A stretch of DNA of 64,000 bases from Phycomyces nitens (lineage: Eukaryota > Mucoromycota > Mucoromycetes > Mucorales > Phycomycetaceae). Shown in pieces: positions 25,391 to 37,651 of the stretch (position 1 is the stretch's first letter; every line of letters begins with the position of its first letter). Location: positions 3,720,001 through 3,784,000 of the forward strand of contig JAHRBC010000002.1 of NCBI GenBank assembly GCA_022702545.1. The letters run 5' to 3'. Made by a program: the position numbers and the translations under genes. The notes beneath the pieces were generated by a model, which made no database searches, had not been told where the DNA came from, and saw only the letters and a list, made by a program, of their open reading frames with translations.

Positions 25391-27544
25391 CAAGTCTTGG
25401 TAGTTGGCTATAATTATCCATAACACAAAAAGATGCTGTAACGTTGTCCAAATCTTATATTTCAAGCCAAAAAGTAATTCAAGTGTTTGATACGGTAGAT
25501 ATAAACTGACATTGCTTGAACCCAGTGGTAGATAATAACCCTAAAGCAAACGCTAGCTTGTTTAGTTTTGAGTATTGTAGAGATTATAAAAAAAAAACTC
25601 TCTTCTTTGCCCAGTACATGCTTTACTTTTAGATTCACACAAAATGCTGAGCCGTCAAAAAGGTGTGCTTTGTTTTCAAGTCCAAATTGATTTGGTACTC
25701 CAAGACACTGTCTTGCAATAATTAATCAACTGTAGGTCAGCAAAAAGTTACATGACAAGATGTACAAAATTAGGGGCAACCCATGTTGTTATTAAAGATC
25801 TTGTCATTTAATTATACATTTTAAACGATAACCAAATAACGAGCACATTTTTTCATGGTCTTTAATTTTTGAAAACGTACAAAGTAAAATTAACCTGGTA
25901 TTTTTGGCACAACTACCATTTTAAGGTCCAATGTGCCTTTTATGAATCTTTGCCTCGTTATTTATCTTTATGAAAAATAACAAAAAACGTTTATTAGACA
26001 GTTGACATCTGGATTAGAGCAGGCAAAGGGCATAATCAATGAAATCTAAAAGAAATTAAATTGCTTGTATTTCTCAACAAGTATTCTTAAGCCATCTCAC
26101 ATAAGCACCAGAAAGACATGGATTTCAAAGATGTATATAGTGTTGGCTAGAACCAAATCAATATTCTTATTTCATTGATCTGGAATTGGATATATTGCAA
26201 AACTACAAGACCTTTCTCGAGGTTTGTTCTTTACTTTGATAACAGGCAAATCTTTATCAGCAAAAGGGTGCATGAGGTTCAGTTCCATAATCATTAACAA
26301 AATGTCCTTGTTCATTGCTAAAACAAATACTTTTCTCTGCAATAAACTATAGCCATGTGGAAAATGGCTTGCTTTAATCCCCGAAGAAGAAGAAGAAAAA
26401 GATCTTTTTTTCCATGCAATACAATCCTTCCCTTTCTCTTTTAACCCTTAATATATATATATAATCAATCCAATTATCATGTCAAAAAGTAATTAAAATG
26501 GGCCTTGTAATTTATTATATAGACAATATTTCAAAAAAAAAAAATATGTGAATCATTCTTGGGAGACAATAAGAACATGTACAGGAAATAAAGCATCCTG
26601 GGCCATTCGAGACACCAATTAGTATTGCATACAGAATGAACTGCCAAAAAATACCAGAAAAATGGCATTACTCAATATAACGCGTGATATTGAGAACCAG
26701 CAAGATATGTGTTATTCTAGCAGCTGTCTGTAGATGGCTCTAGACTGTATATCTTTACTCGAACGCTATTCTGTCAAAATCATACACTTTGCAAGGAGTA
26801 TAAAAACGCGTAGTACAAATTAATAACAGCCTTTGGTCTCTAGAAAGCTGGCCAGCAGTCTGTAGAGAATAAAAAGTACAAGGATTAATTGGGGGCTTTG
26901 CGTAGAATAAGAGTATATTGGCATTTTGATGCACAAATACCTCCTGTTATTTTATGCGCTTGATGAGAGACACGGTGCTGTTGTAAAGGACAAAAGTAAC
27001 AAGACAAGTCTGGGAGTTGAAAATATAAAAAGGTTGCAGTTTTTTTGGGCTGGCAGCAAACAGTTTGGATTTCAATCCAGTGAAAGGTATTGTGAGAGGA
27101 TGGTTAGGGTTAAAAGAGCTCAGGCCGACAACCCTGGCCCGGTTAGATACTGGTTTGGAGGGTATGTGTCTAGAGACTTTAATATTGCTTATTAGATGCA
27201 AATTAATATCATTATTTAAACATTCTCTCTCTCTTTATCTCTCTCTCTCTCTCTATTTCTCTCTTTATCTTTTATCGACTGGTGTACTTCTTTGAACCTG
27301 TCGGGACTTGAACAAAATTTGACTGGTGAGTCTATGGATATTTATATATTTGGCCCTTAATCCCTTTTGTTGGAACCACGTCAAAGATTGCCCTAAACGG
27401 TACCTTCCTGGGTGGGACTTTTATTTTTTTATTTTATTTTTATTTTTGCACTCATCATGAATAGAATAAAAGCAAACACAACCCAAAGGCAAATCAAGAT
27501 CTCTTTCTCTTTCTCTCTTCTTTAACATAATCCTGAACACGAAA

Positions 27545-29321
27545 ATGTCTGTGAATAACGTGACTGTTGACCTTGCTCGACTCTCTTTTGACACCCCAGA
27601 GTCAGCCTATCTCTTGTCCACACCTCTTTTGTCTGGCAGTCCAGCAGGCGACCATTCCTCAACCACCAGCCGCTCTACAGCCGATGTGTCTCCCTCTATC
27701 CGGGTCATTAGAGGTAAATATCGTTGTCTGGGCCAAACTTTCCTTGTGCCTTTTACGCCTTGGGTGCTCGCATTGACGAGTCCACGACACATCTCTTTGC
27801 ACAAAACTATTGAGAAAATAAAAAAGGAGAGGAGAGGGGAAAGGGGGAAGGGCAAAGGAGACATAAAAAAAAGTTGGGAGGCGGTTCAAATGAGCTTATG
27901 CCTAACTTGGCTAATTAGAGCAAACGCCGCGCGGTAGAAATCGCAACCGCCAGATTGTGCCTAGTGATGATGAAGAAGACGACGAAGAAGAAGAGGGTAA
28001 CGAACAGGGAAGTTCTGATGATGAGAGAGGAAGACGCGGGAATGCGCTCAGTCCTCTTCCGAGCCGAAACAAGCCTGCTTCTGGCGTGTCAACACCCTCA
28101 AAGCCCGGCCGCAAGACCCAGCCCCTTCCCAGTGACGATGAAGACAGCGAAGGTAATTGAAATAGACCCATAGTATAGAATGTAAAAATAACTTCATTCA
28201 CAGATGAAGACGACAGCGAATCGGAGAAGCGAGGCCCTCGTTCAGGTCAGCCTCAGCAACAGCAACAGCAGGCGATCTATCGCTTGAACGGGACAGGATC
28301 CAGCCCGACTGTGTACGGAGAACGTGGGTCTGCAGCACGGCCTCCGTTGCACCAACGCCACTCGGACAGCAGCTCCAACAGCAACCAGTCAATCGGCAAT
28401 GGGTATGTGATGGGTGGCCAGGATGACTACAATGGATACCAGCAAGATATGCAGTATTATGGCAATGGGGAGGAAATTGTGGATGATGAAGACAATGAAG
28501 TCTTGGGCCAGCACATGCGCCACCCCCAAGCATTTGGGGCTCCAGAGGGCAGCCATCTCCAGCAACTGCAGCAGATGCAGCAGTACCACCAGGCTCAACT
28601 GGCCCAGTTCCAGTATCACCATCAGCAGCAACAGCAGCAGCAACCGCAACCTTCCAAATCAGCCTCTCACCTGCGGCCACACTCCCAGAATAACTACCAG
28701 CAGCAGCGAGTATCCATGTCTGGCATGGATCTTCTCAAGCAGCTCGAGCAAGAAAAGGCTGATCTCAAGCGCCAGAAGCCCAAGCTCAACACATCTGATG
28801 TCAAGATCGAAGGCCTCTTGGGTCGTCTGCCTGAACCTGGCTCCCACAATATCTCATTCCAGCAGATCCAGCAGCAACAGAATGGAATGCGAAAGTCTCG
28901 ATCCGGCCAGCGTCCAGTATCTTCATACGGGTACCTTGATATGCCTCAGCAGCACCAACCTTCTCGGTCTCCTTCTCCCTCCTCTGGTCGCAACCAGATG
29001 ATGTACGCTCCACAGCCAGGTTATGTTGCTGCTGGCGGATATCAATACGGATACCTTCCACCTGCCGGCGTACCATACGACTATCTCTCTACCTCTCCCA
29101 ATGGAGCCTATCCTCGCGCACCAACACCTACGGGCCAGCAGCAGCCAATCTACCAGCAATACGCAGCTCCCTACCAGCAACAGGCACAAGTACAACAACA
29201 ACAACAGCAGCAGCAGCAGCAGTACATTAATGCTCCTAGGGCAGCCCTGCAAGACGGTCAAGCCAATGCCAATCGTCGTTCCACCCCCCTTGAGGCTGCT
29301 GTCGTTTCCAACATGCCATAA
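27545..29321 (+). CDS. Gln-rich, acidic low-complexity protein, unknown function
   Basis: Family not recognised. Three exons: 27545-27713, 27919-28152 and 28204-29321, all joins in phase 1, giving 506 residues from MSVNNVTVDLARLSFDTPES to AAVVSNMP. After a Ser/Thr-rich start comes GRNRNRQIVPSDDEEDDEEE, two acidic SDDE clusters, then long Gln-rich stretches (QQQQQQ around residues 155, 275 and 470). A single predicted helix in the middle, MDLLKQLEQEKADLKRQKPK, is followed by IEGLLGRLPEPGSHNISF, the most conserved-looking part. The C-terminal half is rich in Gln, Tyr, Pro and Ser. It looks like a disordered scaffold or transcription co-regulator. No nucleic-acid-binding or enzymatic domain is visible. 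Confidence 0.8.
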
Positions 29322-29955
29322 AACTCATCTATTCATACATACAATCAATCACTTTCTTGATTACCTACTTTCTCGCTAGTCATACATACATCACCATCAC
29401 CACCACTTTCTTTCTCTATTTTTACCTCGACAACTATTTATTGTAACCGACAAATTATATTGCAAGATTGATCAAACACTCGCACATTTTATCTCAATAT
29501 CTTTTTTTTTATATACATTTATAAAGAAAATTGTTTTTTTATCATTATTATTGAAAAGAACAAATCCAAGAAACATATTTGATTATTGATGGTTTTGTTT
29601 TTTATTATTACTACTACTATTATTATCATTTGGGAGACCCAAGAATTTATTTATTTATTGTTATAATTAAAAAAAAATATCGAATAAAACAATAGCAAAT
29701 ACATTGTTTTTTATATATATATCAAAAAAAAGAGGGGGGAAAATGAGGTTGAATGGGATTGATGGAGCAATAATATTTAACTATATATACAAAGGAGGCG
29801 AATTTTATTATTATCCTTATGAGTGGGTATGAGAGTGAGCGTATGTGGTATGAGCGTGAGTCTTTGAACCCCCCATGATAAATGTATACATACAAGGAGG
29901 CAAAGGGGTGAAAGAGTTGAATTCTCAAGAACCAGAAAGAAGAATCAAGAGGAAA
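29322..29955. other. Convergent 3' region, no gene seen
   Basis: Between the convergent Gln-rich gene and the copper-fist gene. AT-rich with poly-T, (ATT)n and TATATA tracts, as expected of two 3' UTRs. Confidence 0.5.
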
Positions 29956-31146
29956 TCAAGGGTGAATGGCATAAAGCATTTCATCTAGACAGGAACCAAA
30001 GACTTGCTGGCATCCACAACCACACGATTCTAATAATGCGCTGGGTTCATCACATACTACAGGTTCACAAATAGCTGCAATCGATAGCCGTCTTCGTGCA
30101 GATACATCTGCTCCAAAACCAGTATAAGGGTCTCGGGACGTCTTCATGGCTCGAGAAGGATGGGCATCACACCCAGGACATGCGCAAGAATCTCCACATC
30201 TACAGGTCACTATACGGGTCCGCTTTCCCTCTGGGTTGATCTTTTCTATCGAGCAGCAAGGTATTGGGATATCGGTTGGGCCGATATTTGGAGGCCGAGG
30301 ATGATCTGTTGTCTTTGTGGTGGCTGAAACGACGGGATGGATTTTGGAACTAATTGCAGACGCTTTGCTTGGACAGCATTGGACTGGAACCCCAGGAACC
30401 ATCATTGATGCTTTGAAGCCATTGAGTTCTGTTGATGTGGTTGGTGTAATTGGTGGCGATATACTCGGTGACAAGGGCAAAGATGCTGATAATTGGATAG
30501 TGATGTCTTTGCTCGACGTGTTCTTGCTGGCACAGCACTTTTTGGGGACAATTGGTTCCAATGGTTTCAATAGGTCCATGACTGGCTTTGGAGCAATTGG
30601 ACGTAAAGCAAGCTGATGGTCTAGAGACTTTGACTTCAAGTCTACAATTTCATGTCAATCTATGGTGCTTTCAATCAAATTCAATGGTTTACCACTGCCT
30701 TGTTTGCGCTTGGACTTAATTGCAGGCGTATTCACTAAACAGACTGTCAATTACATATTTTTATTTTCAGAAAACAGAAAATTTATTTATTTATTTACCT
30801 ATAGTGTCAGCACAATTACACTTGACATGCAATTGTCTAACTACACGTAGTTCTCGGCACTTTTGGCATTGAGTCATTGGCCTTCCTTTCTTCTTGATCT
30901 CAATAAGAGGTCGATCGGCATGATTACAGTGAGATGCTCGATGTCCCTTTTACCAAGGATTAGACTTTCTTGTTTTCTTGTTTGAGGAGACTTTGCTTAC
31001 TTTGATACAGGTCGCTAACAGACACAAAGGTTATTCAACTGAGTAAATATCAAGCCAAGACATGGTTGAAATGTTGCTGTTCTTTTTATTGAGAATATTG
31101 AACATGACTATTTACCGCATGACCATTTCTTGCCGTCAGCCAACAT
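29956..31146 (-). CDS. Copper-fist transcription factor (Mac1/Cuf1/Ace1 type)
   Basis: Copper-sensing regulator with an N-terminal copper-fist DNA-binding domain. Five exons assemble to 309 residues: 31146-31116, 31014-31001 (only 14 nt), 30946-30799, 30743-30693 and 30641-29956. Together they read MLADGKKWSCATCIK, then GHRASHCNHADRPLIEIKKK, GRPMTQCQKCRELR and HVKCNCADTI. This preserves the Cys/His ligands, the R/K-GRP minor-groove motif and the second Cys cluster. A 51-nt intron removes an in-frame TGA. The C-terminal half carries CRCGDSCACPGCDAH, the CxCxxxCxCxxCxxH cysteine cluster that binds copper in Mac1/Cuf1-type factors. Three extra Cys-Cys pairs (KKCCA, VQCCP, IPCCS) and a CGCGC near the end are unusual. 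Whether it activates copper uptake or detoxification cannot be told. Confidence 0.9.
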
Positions 31147-32129
31147 GCTTTGGGAATGAATTGAACCGAATTGAATTTTTTAGGCAGGCAGCCCAGTCAG
31201 TCAGTCAGTCAGTCAGTCAGTCAGTCAGTCAATCTCCTTATTTTTCCAGCCAAAATCTCCTCCTCCTCCCCTCACCCCTTTTTTTTTCTATTTTTCCTCA
31301 CCCTTTTTTTATTTATTTATTTATATATAAAAAAGGTGATTTGCCGCCTTAACTCCTGAGAATCGATTACGGTATTCAAATCACTCCGTCAATTCGGCGT
31401 GAGAACTTGAGCTGTAAAGACAAATGATATCCTTAGTTTTTGACTGGTATTAAATATATTTATATTTTCTATATATGGAGTGTGTATATCTTGATATGTT
31501 TCACTAAATCTATATATGTATATTAACCCTAAACTCACCGCACGGGTATTTGACTGGTTTTTTATAAGTAAATGTAAAATATTTTTAGCAGAGTTTATAA
31601 TCTGCTATATTTTTTAATAGTCTCTAGCATTTTCAAGGCTCCCGACTGCCTGGCTGGAATCAGGCAAAGGCATGGACTGGAATATTGTCACTAGAGACAC
31701 TAATCTAACGATTAATAAATGACAGTTTTTAATTGGTGACATTTTGCGGATATTAAAGCGGAGTATAGTTAAATCGACAAGTGAAGAAACAGGGTCGTAT
31801 GGCAGCCTGACTTGAGATTCTTTTTGTGTTACCTGGATTTATTTTACCAAGAAAAAAACAATAGGTCCATGGATCCATGTGGGAAATGAGATCTTGAAGC
31901 TTAATGATCCGATGAAATCTGACGTTTATACCTGTTTCTCCACATTAATAGCCTATTCATTTCTCTTTCCGCAAAAGTGTGCACCCAATAAGACGCTTCA
32001 AACAACAAACTGCAAAATAGACATGTATAACAATTATTTATTGAGTTAGTCATTCCGACTCTTTTTCTTCCTCGGATATTTATTCTCATATAATTTCTCT
32101 TTTCCTCTGGGTCTTCTTTTGCCTCTAGT
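31147..32129. other. Divergent intergenic region, copper-fist (-) / transporter (+)
   Basis: Contains a (CAGT)n tract (31194-31230), pyrimidine-rich DNA (31237-31310) and AT-rich sequence. Short frames only. TGCTGA-like and GCTC-type copper elements were looked for by eye and not convincingly found. Confidence 0.5.
31194..31230. repeat. (CAGT)9 tetranucleotide repeat
   Basis: Perfect CAGT tandem array about 50 bp upstream of the copper-fist start codon, inside its likely promoter or 5' UTR. Confidence 0.9.
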
Positions 32130-33739
32130 ATGCAATTGCGACACCTTAAACACGAGAAGGACTCTGCATCGTCCGTCGATAGAGAGTCAGTTAATGACCT
32201 CCCACTAGGTAAATAGAGGGAAAAATAAAAGGCAAACAAAAAATACAAGAAAAAAGAGGCTTATAATTTGTTTCTAGCCATCAGCGAGCATGAAGTTAAT
32301 TTTAGCCACGGTATCGAGCGTGAGGCGCAGGGATCGAGCTATTTGGCCTACTTTAACGTTGTCTGTGTGGTGGCCGGAACTGGTGCCCTGGGTCTACCCT
32401 ATGCCCTGCGACAGGGTGGCTGGATCGGTAAGCAATAAATGGCAATTAAGCATCATTAAACCCTTGATTTATATATATACATATATACATATATATATAT
32501 TAAATATTAATAACTATTGTTGTTGGTTGATCAATTTACTAGGCATCTTGATTATTGGCCTCAGTTGGATTTTCTCCACATGTATGTTTTGATTTTTCGG
32601 CTTTTTTTTTTTCAACAAAATATCTAACCTTTTTGTGGCTAGACTCTGGCGTAATTCTCATCAGATGCCTTTACTATAACGGCCACACTCGCTTATCCTC
32701 TTACCAGGAAGTAGCCGAGGCTGCTTTTGGCAAGATTGGAGGCTGGATCGCCTTCTTTTTCACAGCCATTACATTGATTGGTGTACCCGTACTATACCTC
32801 CTCTTGGCCGGCCAGAATCTCCACACTGTTTTGATCGGCACCTCTGCTGAACTTACATTCCCTATCTGGGTCATCATTTGCGCCGCTGCCGTCTCTATTC
32901 CCTTTGTATTCTTCAAATCCATGAAGGAAGTCGGGTTTTTGAGTGCGTTTGGCATGTTGGCTACAGTTGTCGTGGTCCTGATCGTTGTTGTTACGGCTGC
33001 AAAAGACAAGGTCAATGTAAAGAATGTCCACCACGATCCTGTCATTTGGGATCAGTTCCCAATTGCCTTGAGTTCGATTGCCTTTAGTTTTGGTAACTTG
33101 GTAGCCTCATCTAAATGTTTACTAATATCTATCATAGGCGGAAACCCAGTCTATGCACATGTTGAGGCTGGCATGAGAAAGCCAAAGCAGTGGGGTCGCG
33201 TTGTGGCTGCAGGCCTCACTACCTGTGTCGGTCTCTACATTCTCACTGCCGTACCAGGTTACTTTGTCTATGGCGACCAAGCCCTGTCTCCGATCTACAA
33301 CAACCTACCCGAAGGACCCGCAAAGACCGCCTCCGCAATCATCATCACCGCACACGTCCTGCTCGCCTGTCCTATTCTCATCACATCGTTTGCCCTCGAC
33401 CTCGAAAAGCTGTGTCGAATTTCATCTTTCCACCACTCGCATATTGTTGAATCATTGCTTCGATTTGCCCTCCGTAGCTGCATGATAGTCGTGATTACTG
33501 TCATTGCCATCTACGTCCCTTTCTTTGGCGACTTTATGTCTCTCTTGGGTGCCTTTTCCAACTGCGCCCTCATTCTCATTTTCCCTGTGATGTTCTATTT
33601 CAAGCTGACCGGCCTGCGCAACAAATCATGGTATGAACTAATTCTTGGCTTCTTTACGGTGCTCTTGGGTATTGTTGGTCTGATCTTTGGTACCATCTCG
33701 GCCGTCAAGGCCCTGAAGGACGATTTCAGTAACCAATAG
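32130..33739 (+). CDS. AAAP-family amino acid transporter, second copy type
   Basis: Second amino acid/auxin permease family transporter in the window, only distantly similar to the one at 6.8-8.8 kb. It begins MQLRHLKHEKDSASSVDRES and has a short hydrophilic N-terminus. The core starts YLAYFNVVCVVAGTGALGLP, the usual first helix with its GxGxLxLP signature. Later segments include YQEVAEAAFGKIGGWIAFFF, SSIAFSFGGNPVYAHVEAGM (formed across the 33092-33138 intron) and FMSLLGAFSNCALILIFPVM. It ends KALKDDFSNQ at 33739. Four introns, all phase-consistent. The sequence directly before ATG (GCCTCTAGT) looks like a splice acceptor, so a 5' UTR intron or an upstream start is possible. Likely vacuolar or plasma membrane; substrate unknown. 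Confidence 0.88.
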
Positions 33740-34356
33740 TAATAAAAATTGTATCATTTTATATTTGGCGAGATATTCAAACAATGCCAAGCTTCATATT
33801 TCTTTATTATATCCCTTTAACCCTCTCTTTACAATCTAATTACTTATATCATTTGTACGGGTGGAATAAATACTCTTTATCTTTATATAATAATAATAAT
33901 AATAATAATTTTCTTACAAAAAAAAATGGTCCTTGGAGGTACAAGAACTTTATCTTGAGATATGTGTGGATCCTCAATCTTGGCTTCCACAGCTTCCATG
34001 ATATGGTGCTGTAGATCTGGGTTACAAGATCAACCCACTTGTAACCACTTGACTGATCTATTCTAGTATGTATATGTATATAAAGATATATATAAAGATA
34101 TATATATATATATATATATAATTACTGATATATACATTTTGGTCTAGAATAAACAAAGACACCTAAAATTAAAGTCAATGAACCACAACCATCAATTGTG
34201 ACCTCATTTCACGACTCTTTCTTTAATTCTGTGGCCGCCACTCGCCCCCCTCTCCATGATCCCTTTTGTTCCACTTTAGCCCTCTTGTATTTTGGGCTGG
34301 GGTATGCTACTGTACTTTATCTTTTTGAAGCAAGTACAAAACCATACCATTCCACC
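33740..34356. other. Intergenic; AT repeats, no gene seen
   Basis: 3' end of the transporter, an (AAT)n run (33887-33909) and (AT)n (34092-34121). The open frame continues upstream of the next gene's chosen start to 34198 but without an ATG there. Confidence 0.5.
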
Positions 34357-37191
34357 ATGCTCCCTCCTTTCACAAAGCGTGATATGGCACCTCGTCAGGT
34401 CCTCACCACAGACCGCACCAAATTTCGTCGCAACAGCAATTACTCTCTCCAACTACCATCCGACTCGCTAAGCCTCGAGATGGGTCATTCAGGTTCCCGC
34501 AGAGAAAAGTCCAGGTGGGCCGTAAAGGACAAGGTCCTCGAACCCCACCAGTTCTTTCTCTCGACTACCTTTCAAAACTGCAAGCGCCAATTCCGCCAGG
34601 CACGATGGCAGAAACTGCTGATGGCTGCCATCATTGGTTTTTTTATCTTGTCATATTGGCTTGGACTGCTCACTACAAAGGACGTGACTTTAGAGGAACA
34701 CGATCCAATCCCCTTATCACAAACACGCGATCAGCTCATCCTCTATCGCATCGTCGGTAATGATCTCCCTCCCCGGCACAAGGAAGGCCAAACCCTTTCA
34801 AACCTACGCTTTATCCTCGAGCACGAACCGACATTTCCAAATACCCGTAAACTATTTGTCCTTAATCGTATCTCTGACCCCCAGAACGAAGCAACCATCA
34901 TCAGGCTGCTGAATGAGTATGGAGTCGAATATATTCGGATCCCATTCGAGGAAAAAGTCTACGAAAACATCGACTTTCGCCTCGAGGATTTCCCCGAGCC
35001 AGATTATCTCCACTCGGACGACTATAGACGGTTCTCAAAGGTCAAGAAACTGCGTGCCCTGGATTATACTTATCATGACAAGAATCTGTATGCCATGAAT
35101 AATGTAAGTTTGCTTCTTGATCCAAGATACCGTTGTCTGATGTGTGTAGTAGAATGGCGGAAGAAATACGGCTATCCAGCATGCACAGGGCATACCAAAT
35201 GCAAAATGGGTAATGCCTTTTGATGGAAATTGCTTTTTAAGCAATAATGGATTCGCAGAGATCAAGTCCCAATTGGACCGCTTTGGTGGGGACACCAAAT
35301 ACTTTGTCGTGCCCATGACTCGTCTCCTCAACAATACGGTCTTGCTCGACAATACAGAGGATCGCCCAAAGGCACCAGAGGAACCCCAGATCATATTTCG
35401 ATATGACGCTACCGAAGAATACAATCTCAATATGCGCTATGGTCGCCGTAGCAAGGTAGGCAGACATATTATCCTTCACCAATATTCTAATATTGGTGAA
35501 GAATTGGAAGTAGTGCAAGGACGCAAGAATGGGAATATTGATATAGTTTACGGTAGCTTGAGCTTTTGTGGCGTCTGGGTGCCCTAGAGAACCGCCGTCT
35601 GAATAGACCTACGGTACCCTGGGAATCAAGTGAGAGACCCTATAGCAAAGACAAGGGCAACTTTCGTACGATCGGCTGGGTCTTTCGTCTATTCTCTGGC
35701 AACCCTCAACAGGAAGAGAACAAAAAGGAGGCCTCATCGATCCGTGGGTTCAACCGTCTCCTGGCCATCCAGTCCTCACTCGATAGTCTGGATGAGTCTA
35801 TTGCCCGTCGTACATTTCGCCAGGACAAGCTGTTTGTGTTTGATGAAAAGGATATGGCAAAGGTGAGATATCATTACTGGGCTAATGAACCTGATGTGGT
35901 TGCTGTCGTCGATCGCCTTCAAGAGCAAGCCACGACCATGTTACATTTCACCCAGCAACAGCTTGAGCCCATGGCTGACACAATGCAAAGAACAGATCCC
36001 CAAACAGATGATGGTCAATTCTTGGCTTCCTTGCCTAAAGAGACCGGGATAGAGTACCTGGGACCACTCACACATAATGTCACTGTGCTTACACTGGCGA
36101 GCTACTTTCTTGGGGATGATCAGTATGGGCGGTGGGCAGCAAACCTGATCCGAGTCCACTTTTTGAATGAATATGCAGTTGAGGACGAGGATGCCTATAA
36201 CGGTGCCCGTGAAGAACCCGACACTAGCCACCTGCTGGACTTCTTGTCAGACCAAGGCTACTCGTTCCCCAGCCTTAACCGAATCCCACAGATAATCCGC
36301 AAGCACAACAGTAACCGGATCTTCAAGACCTCTGATCTGACAAAGACAGACGTCTCATCCCTGCTGGACAGTATGCGGATTCTGCGCCGGATGCAGCTAT
36401 TGACCCACAAGGAATACATCAATCTCCAGGCCATCACGGCAGAGTTCCTTGAGTACCATATCACATCCCCTACTGGCATCCACCTGGCCCAGATGGCAGA
36501 TCATCGTGGAGTGTTTTATGATCTCCAGGTCACTGCCCTGTCTGCATTTGCCAACGATGTCCGTCTGTTCTTGCGCGTTGCAAATAGATGCCGGATGCGT
36601 ATAGGAAAACAATTTACACCTGACGGACACCAGCCCTTTCAAAAGAGCACAGCACAATCACATCTCCAGCAGCAGCTTACATCAGGCTCTTTTGATATAG
36701 AAGATAAAGATCCATCAGTGGCCTCTGCTCTCAGTTGGCGCGTGTCGCTTCATTATGAGACCTTGAATCTCCAATACTGGACCGTACTGGCCAAAGGTAT
36801 TCAGAATGCAGGTGTGGCCAAAGATGTCTGGCACTATACCGCAAAGCACCAGGAATCATTGTCTCATACGGCCGTATCACATCTCAAGCGCAATTATGGA
36901 ATCCTGGACAGTCTTTCTCCTGTAGACAAGGCATTTGCTCGTGCACGCCTAAGACCACTTGCATACATGGCCGAATCTGCGTTTGGGAATAGTCATGTTG
37001 AAAAGGAGGTTCTGTCAGAGAAACAAAAAGAAGACCAGGACTGGATAAAGAAGCATGTTGGGGTATTTGGCACACGGTATCTGATAGACGAGGATCCCCA
37101 GGGCATCTTGGAAGACATGGTTCGAGAAGACGAGCTAAAGGGACGAATGGGTATTCCTCCGTTTTGGATGTTGGCGACCCTGAGTTCCTAA
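34357..37191 (+). CDS. Membrane-anchored glycosyltransferase-like / alginate-lyase-like fusion protein
   Basis: 894 residues from three exons: 34357-35103, 35153-35455 and 35557-37191. A cytosolic basic head is followed by one membrane anchor (MAAIIGFFILSYWLGLL, residues ~89-105), a type II topology. Residues ~125-360 begin LILYRIVGNDLPPRHKEGQT and include NNNGGRNTAIQHAQG and NAKWVMPFDGNCFL. This reads like a GT-A glycosyltransferase fold, with an arginine/asparagine pair and an acidic metal-site equivalent (inference). Residues ~385-860 resemble the alginate lyase superfamily toroid: RWAANLIRVHFLNEY and DHRGVFYDLQVTALSAF (family NHGxxYDxQ motif, with Asn-His changed to Asp-His-Arg). It probably makes or trims an acidic cell-surface polysaccharide in the Golgi. 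No earlier in-frame ATG exists. Confidence 0.8.
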
Positions 37192-37651
37192 GGTTTTAAT
37201 GGATAAACAAGTGAGTGAGTTGGAAAAAAGTCTACTTTTCTTCATTAGATACCAACTCTATATTACAAAGAAGAAGAAGAAAAAAAGCTTATATATATAT
37301 TACTCTTTCATTTTCACTTTCTGTTTCGCATGTCCTTTTTATTTTGTAATTCTTGTTTTTTTTTTCATAGTTCATAAAAAGAAGTATCGCCTTGACTGGA
37401 TTCCAGGCATGGAAGTATGTATAAGATGAGGTAGATGAATTTGTAATTATATAGGTCTAGAATATATAAGATTGAAGAAGAAGAAGAAAAAAGCATCCTT
37501 GGAGGCTTAAGATTGTCGAAGATTAATGTCAACTTGCTTGAGTTTGTGCAAAGACCTGTTCTGCCATCGGCGCAAGAGATTGGCACTCTCTAGCCCTGAT
37601 TTATACACTAGAGAACTTCGTTAGACCTTGGCTTTTGATACAATTTGTTTC
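37192..37651. other. Convergent 3' region, no gene seen
   Basis: 3' UTRs of the fusion gene (+) and Psf3 (-), with A/G-rich and T-rich simple tracts. Confidence 0.5.

Larger units (their letters stand above)
22646..27544. other. 4.9-kb gene desert with a transposase fossil
   Basis: Very AT-rich. The only recognisable coding signal is the decayed transposase listed separately (24700-25311). Other content: a T14A14 palindrome (25363-25390), TATATA tracts and CTCTCT repeats (27225-27270). A pair of opposed frames at 26926-27201 is moderately protein-like but unrecognised. The last ~150 bp is the promoter of the Gln-rich gene with CTCTTTCTCTTTC tracts. Confidence 0.5.

Noticed and set aside
27104..27113. 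TTAGGGTTA telomere-like bases
   Set aside because: A single unit only; no array.
28198..28680. 160-codon minus-strand frame opposite the Gln-rich gene
   Set aside because: Antisense reading of CAG/CAA repeats; the plus-strand three-exon model is better.
30656..30692. In-frame TGA in the copper-fist gene suggesting a broken gene
   Set aside because: A 51-nt intron with proper ends (30692-30642) removes it and keeps the frame.
34198..34356. Upstream extension of the glycosyltransferase/lyase fusion
   Set aside because: The frame is open but starts at GTG; the first in-frame ATG is 34357.
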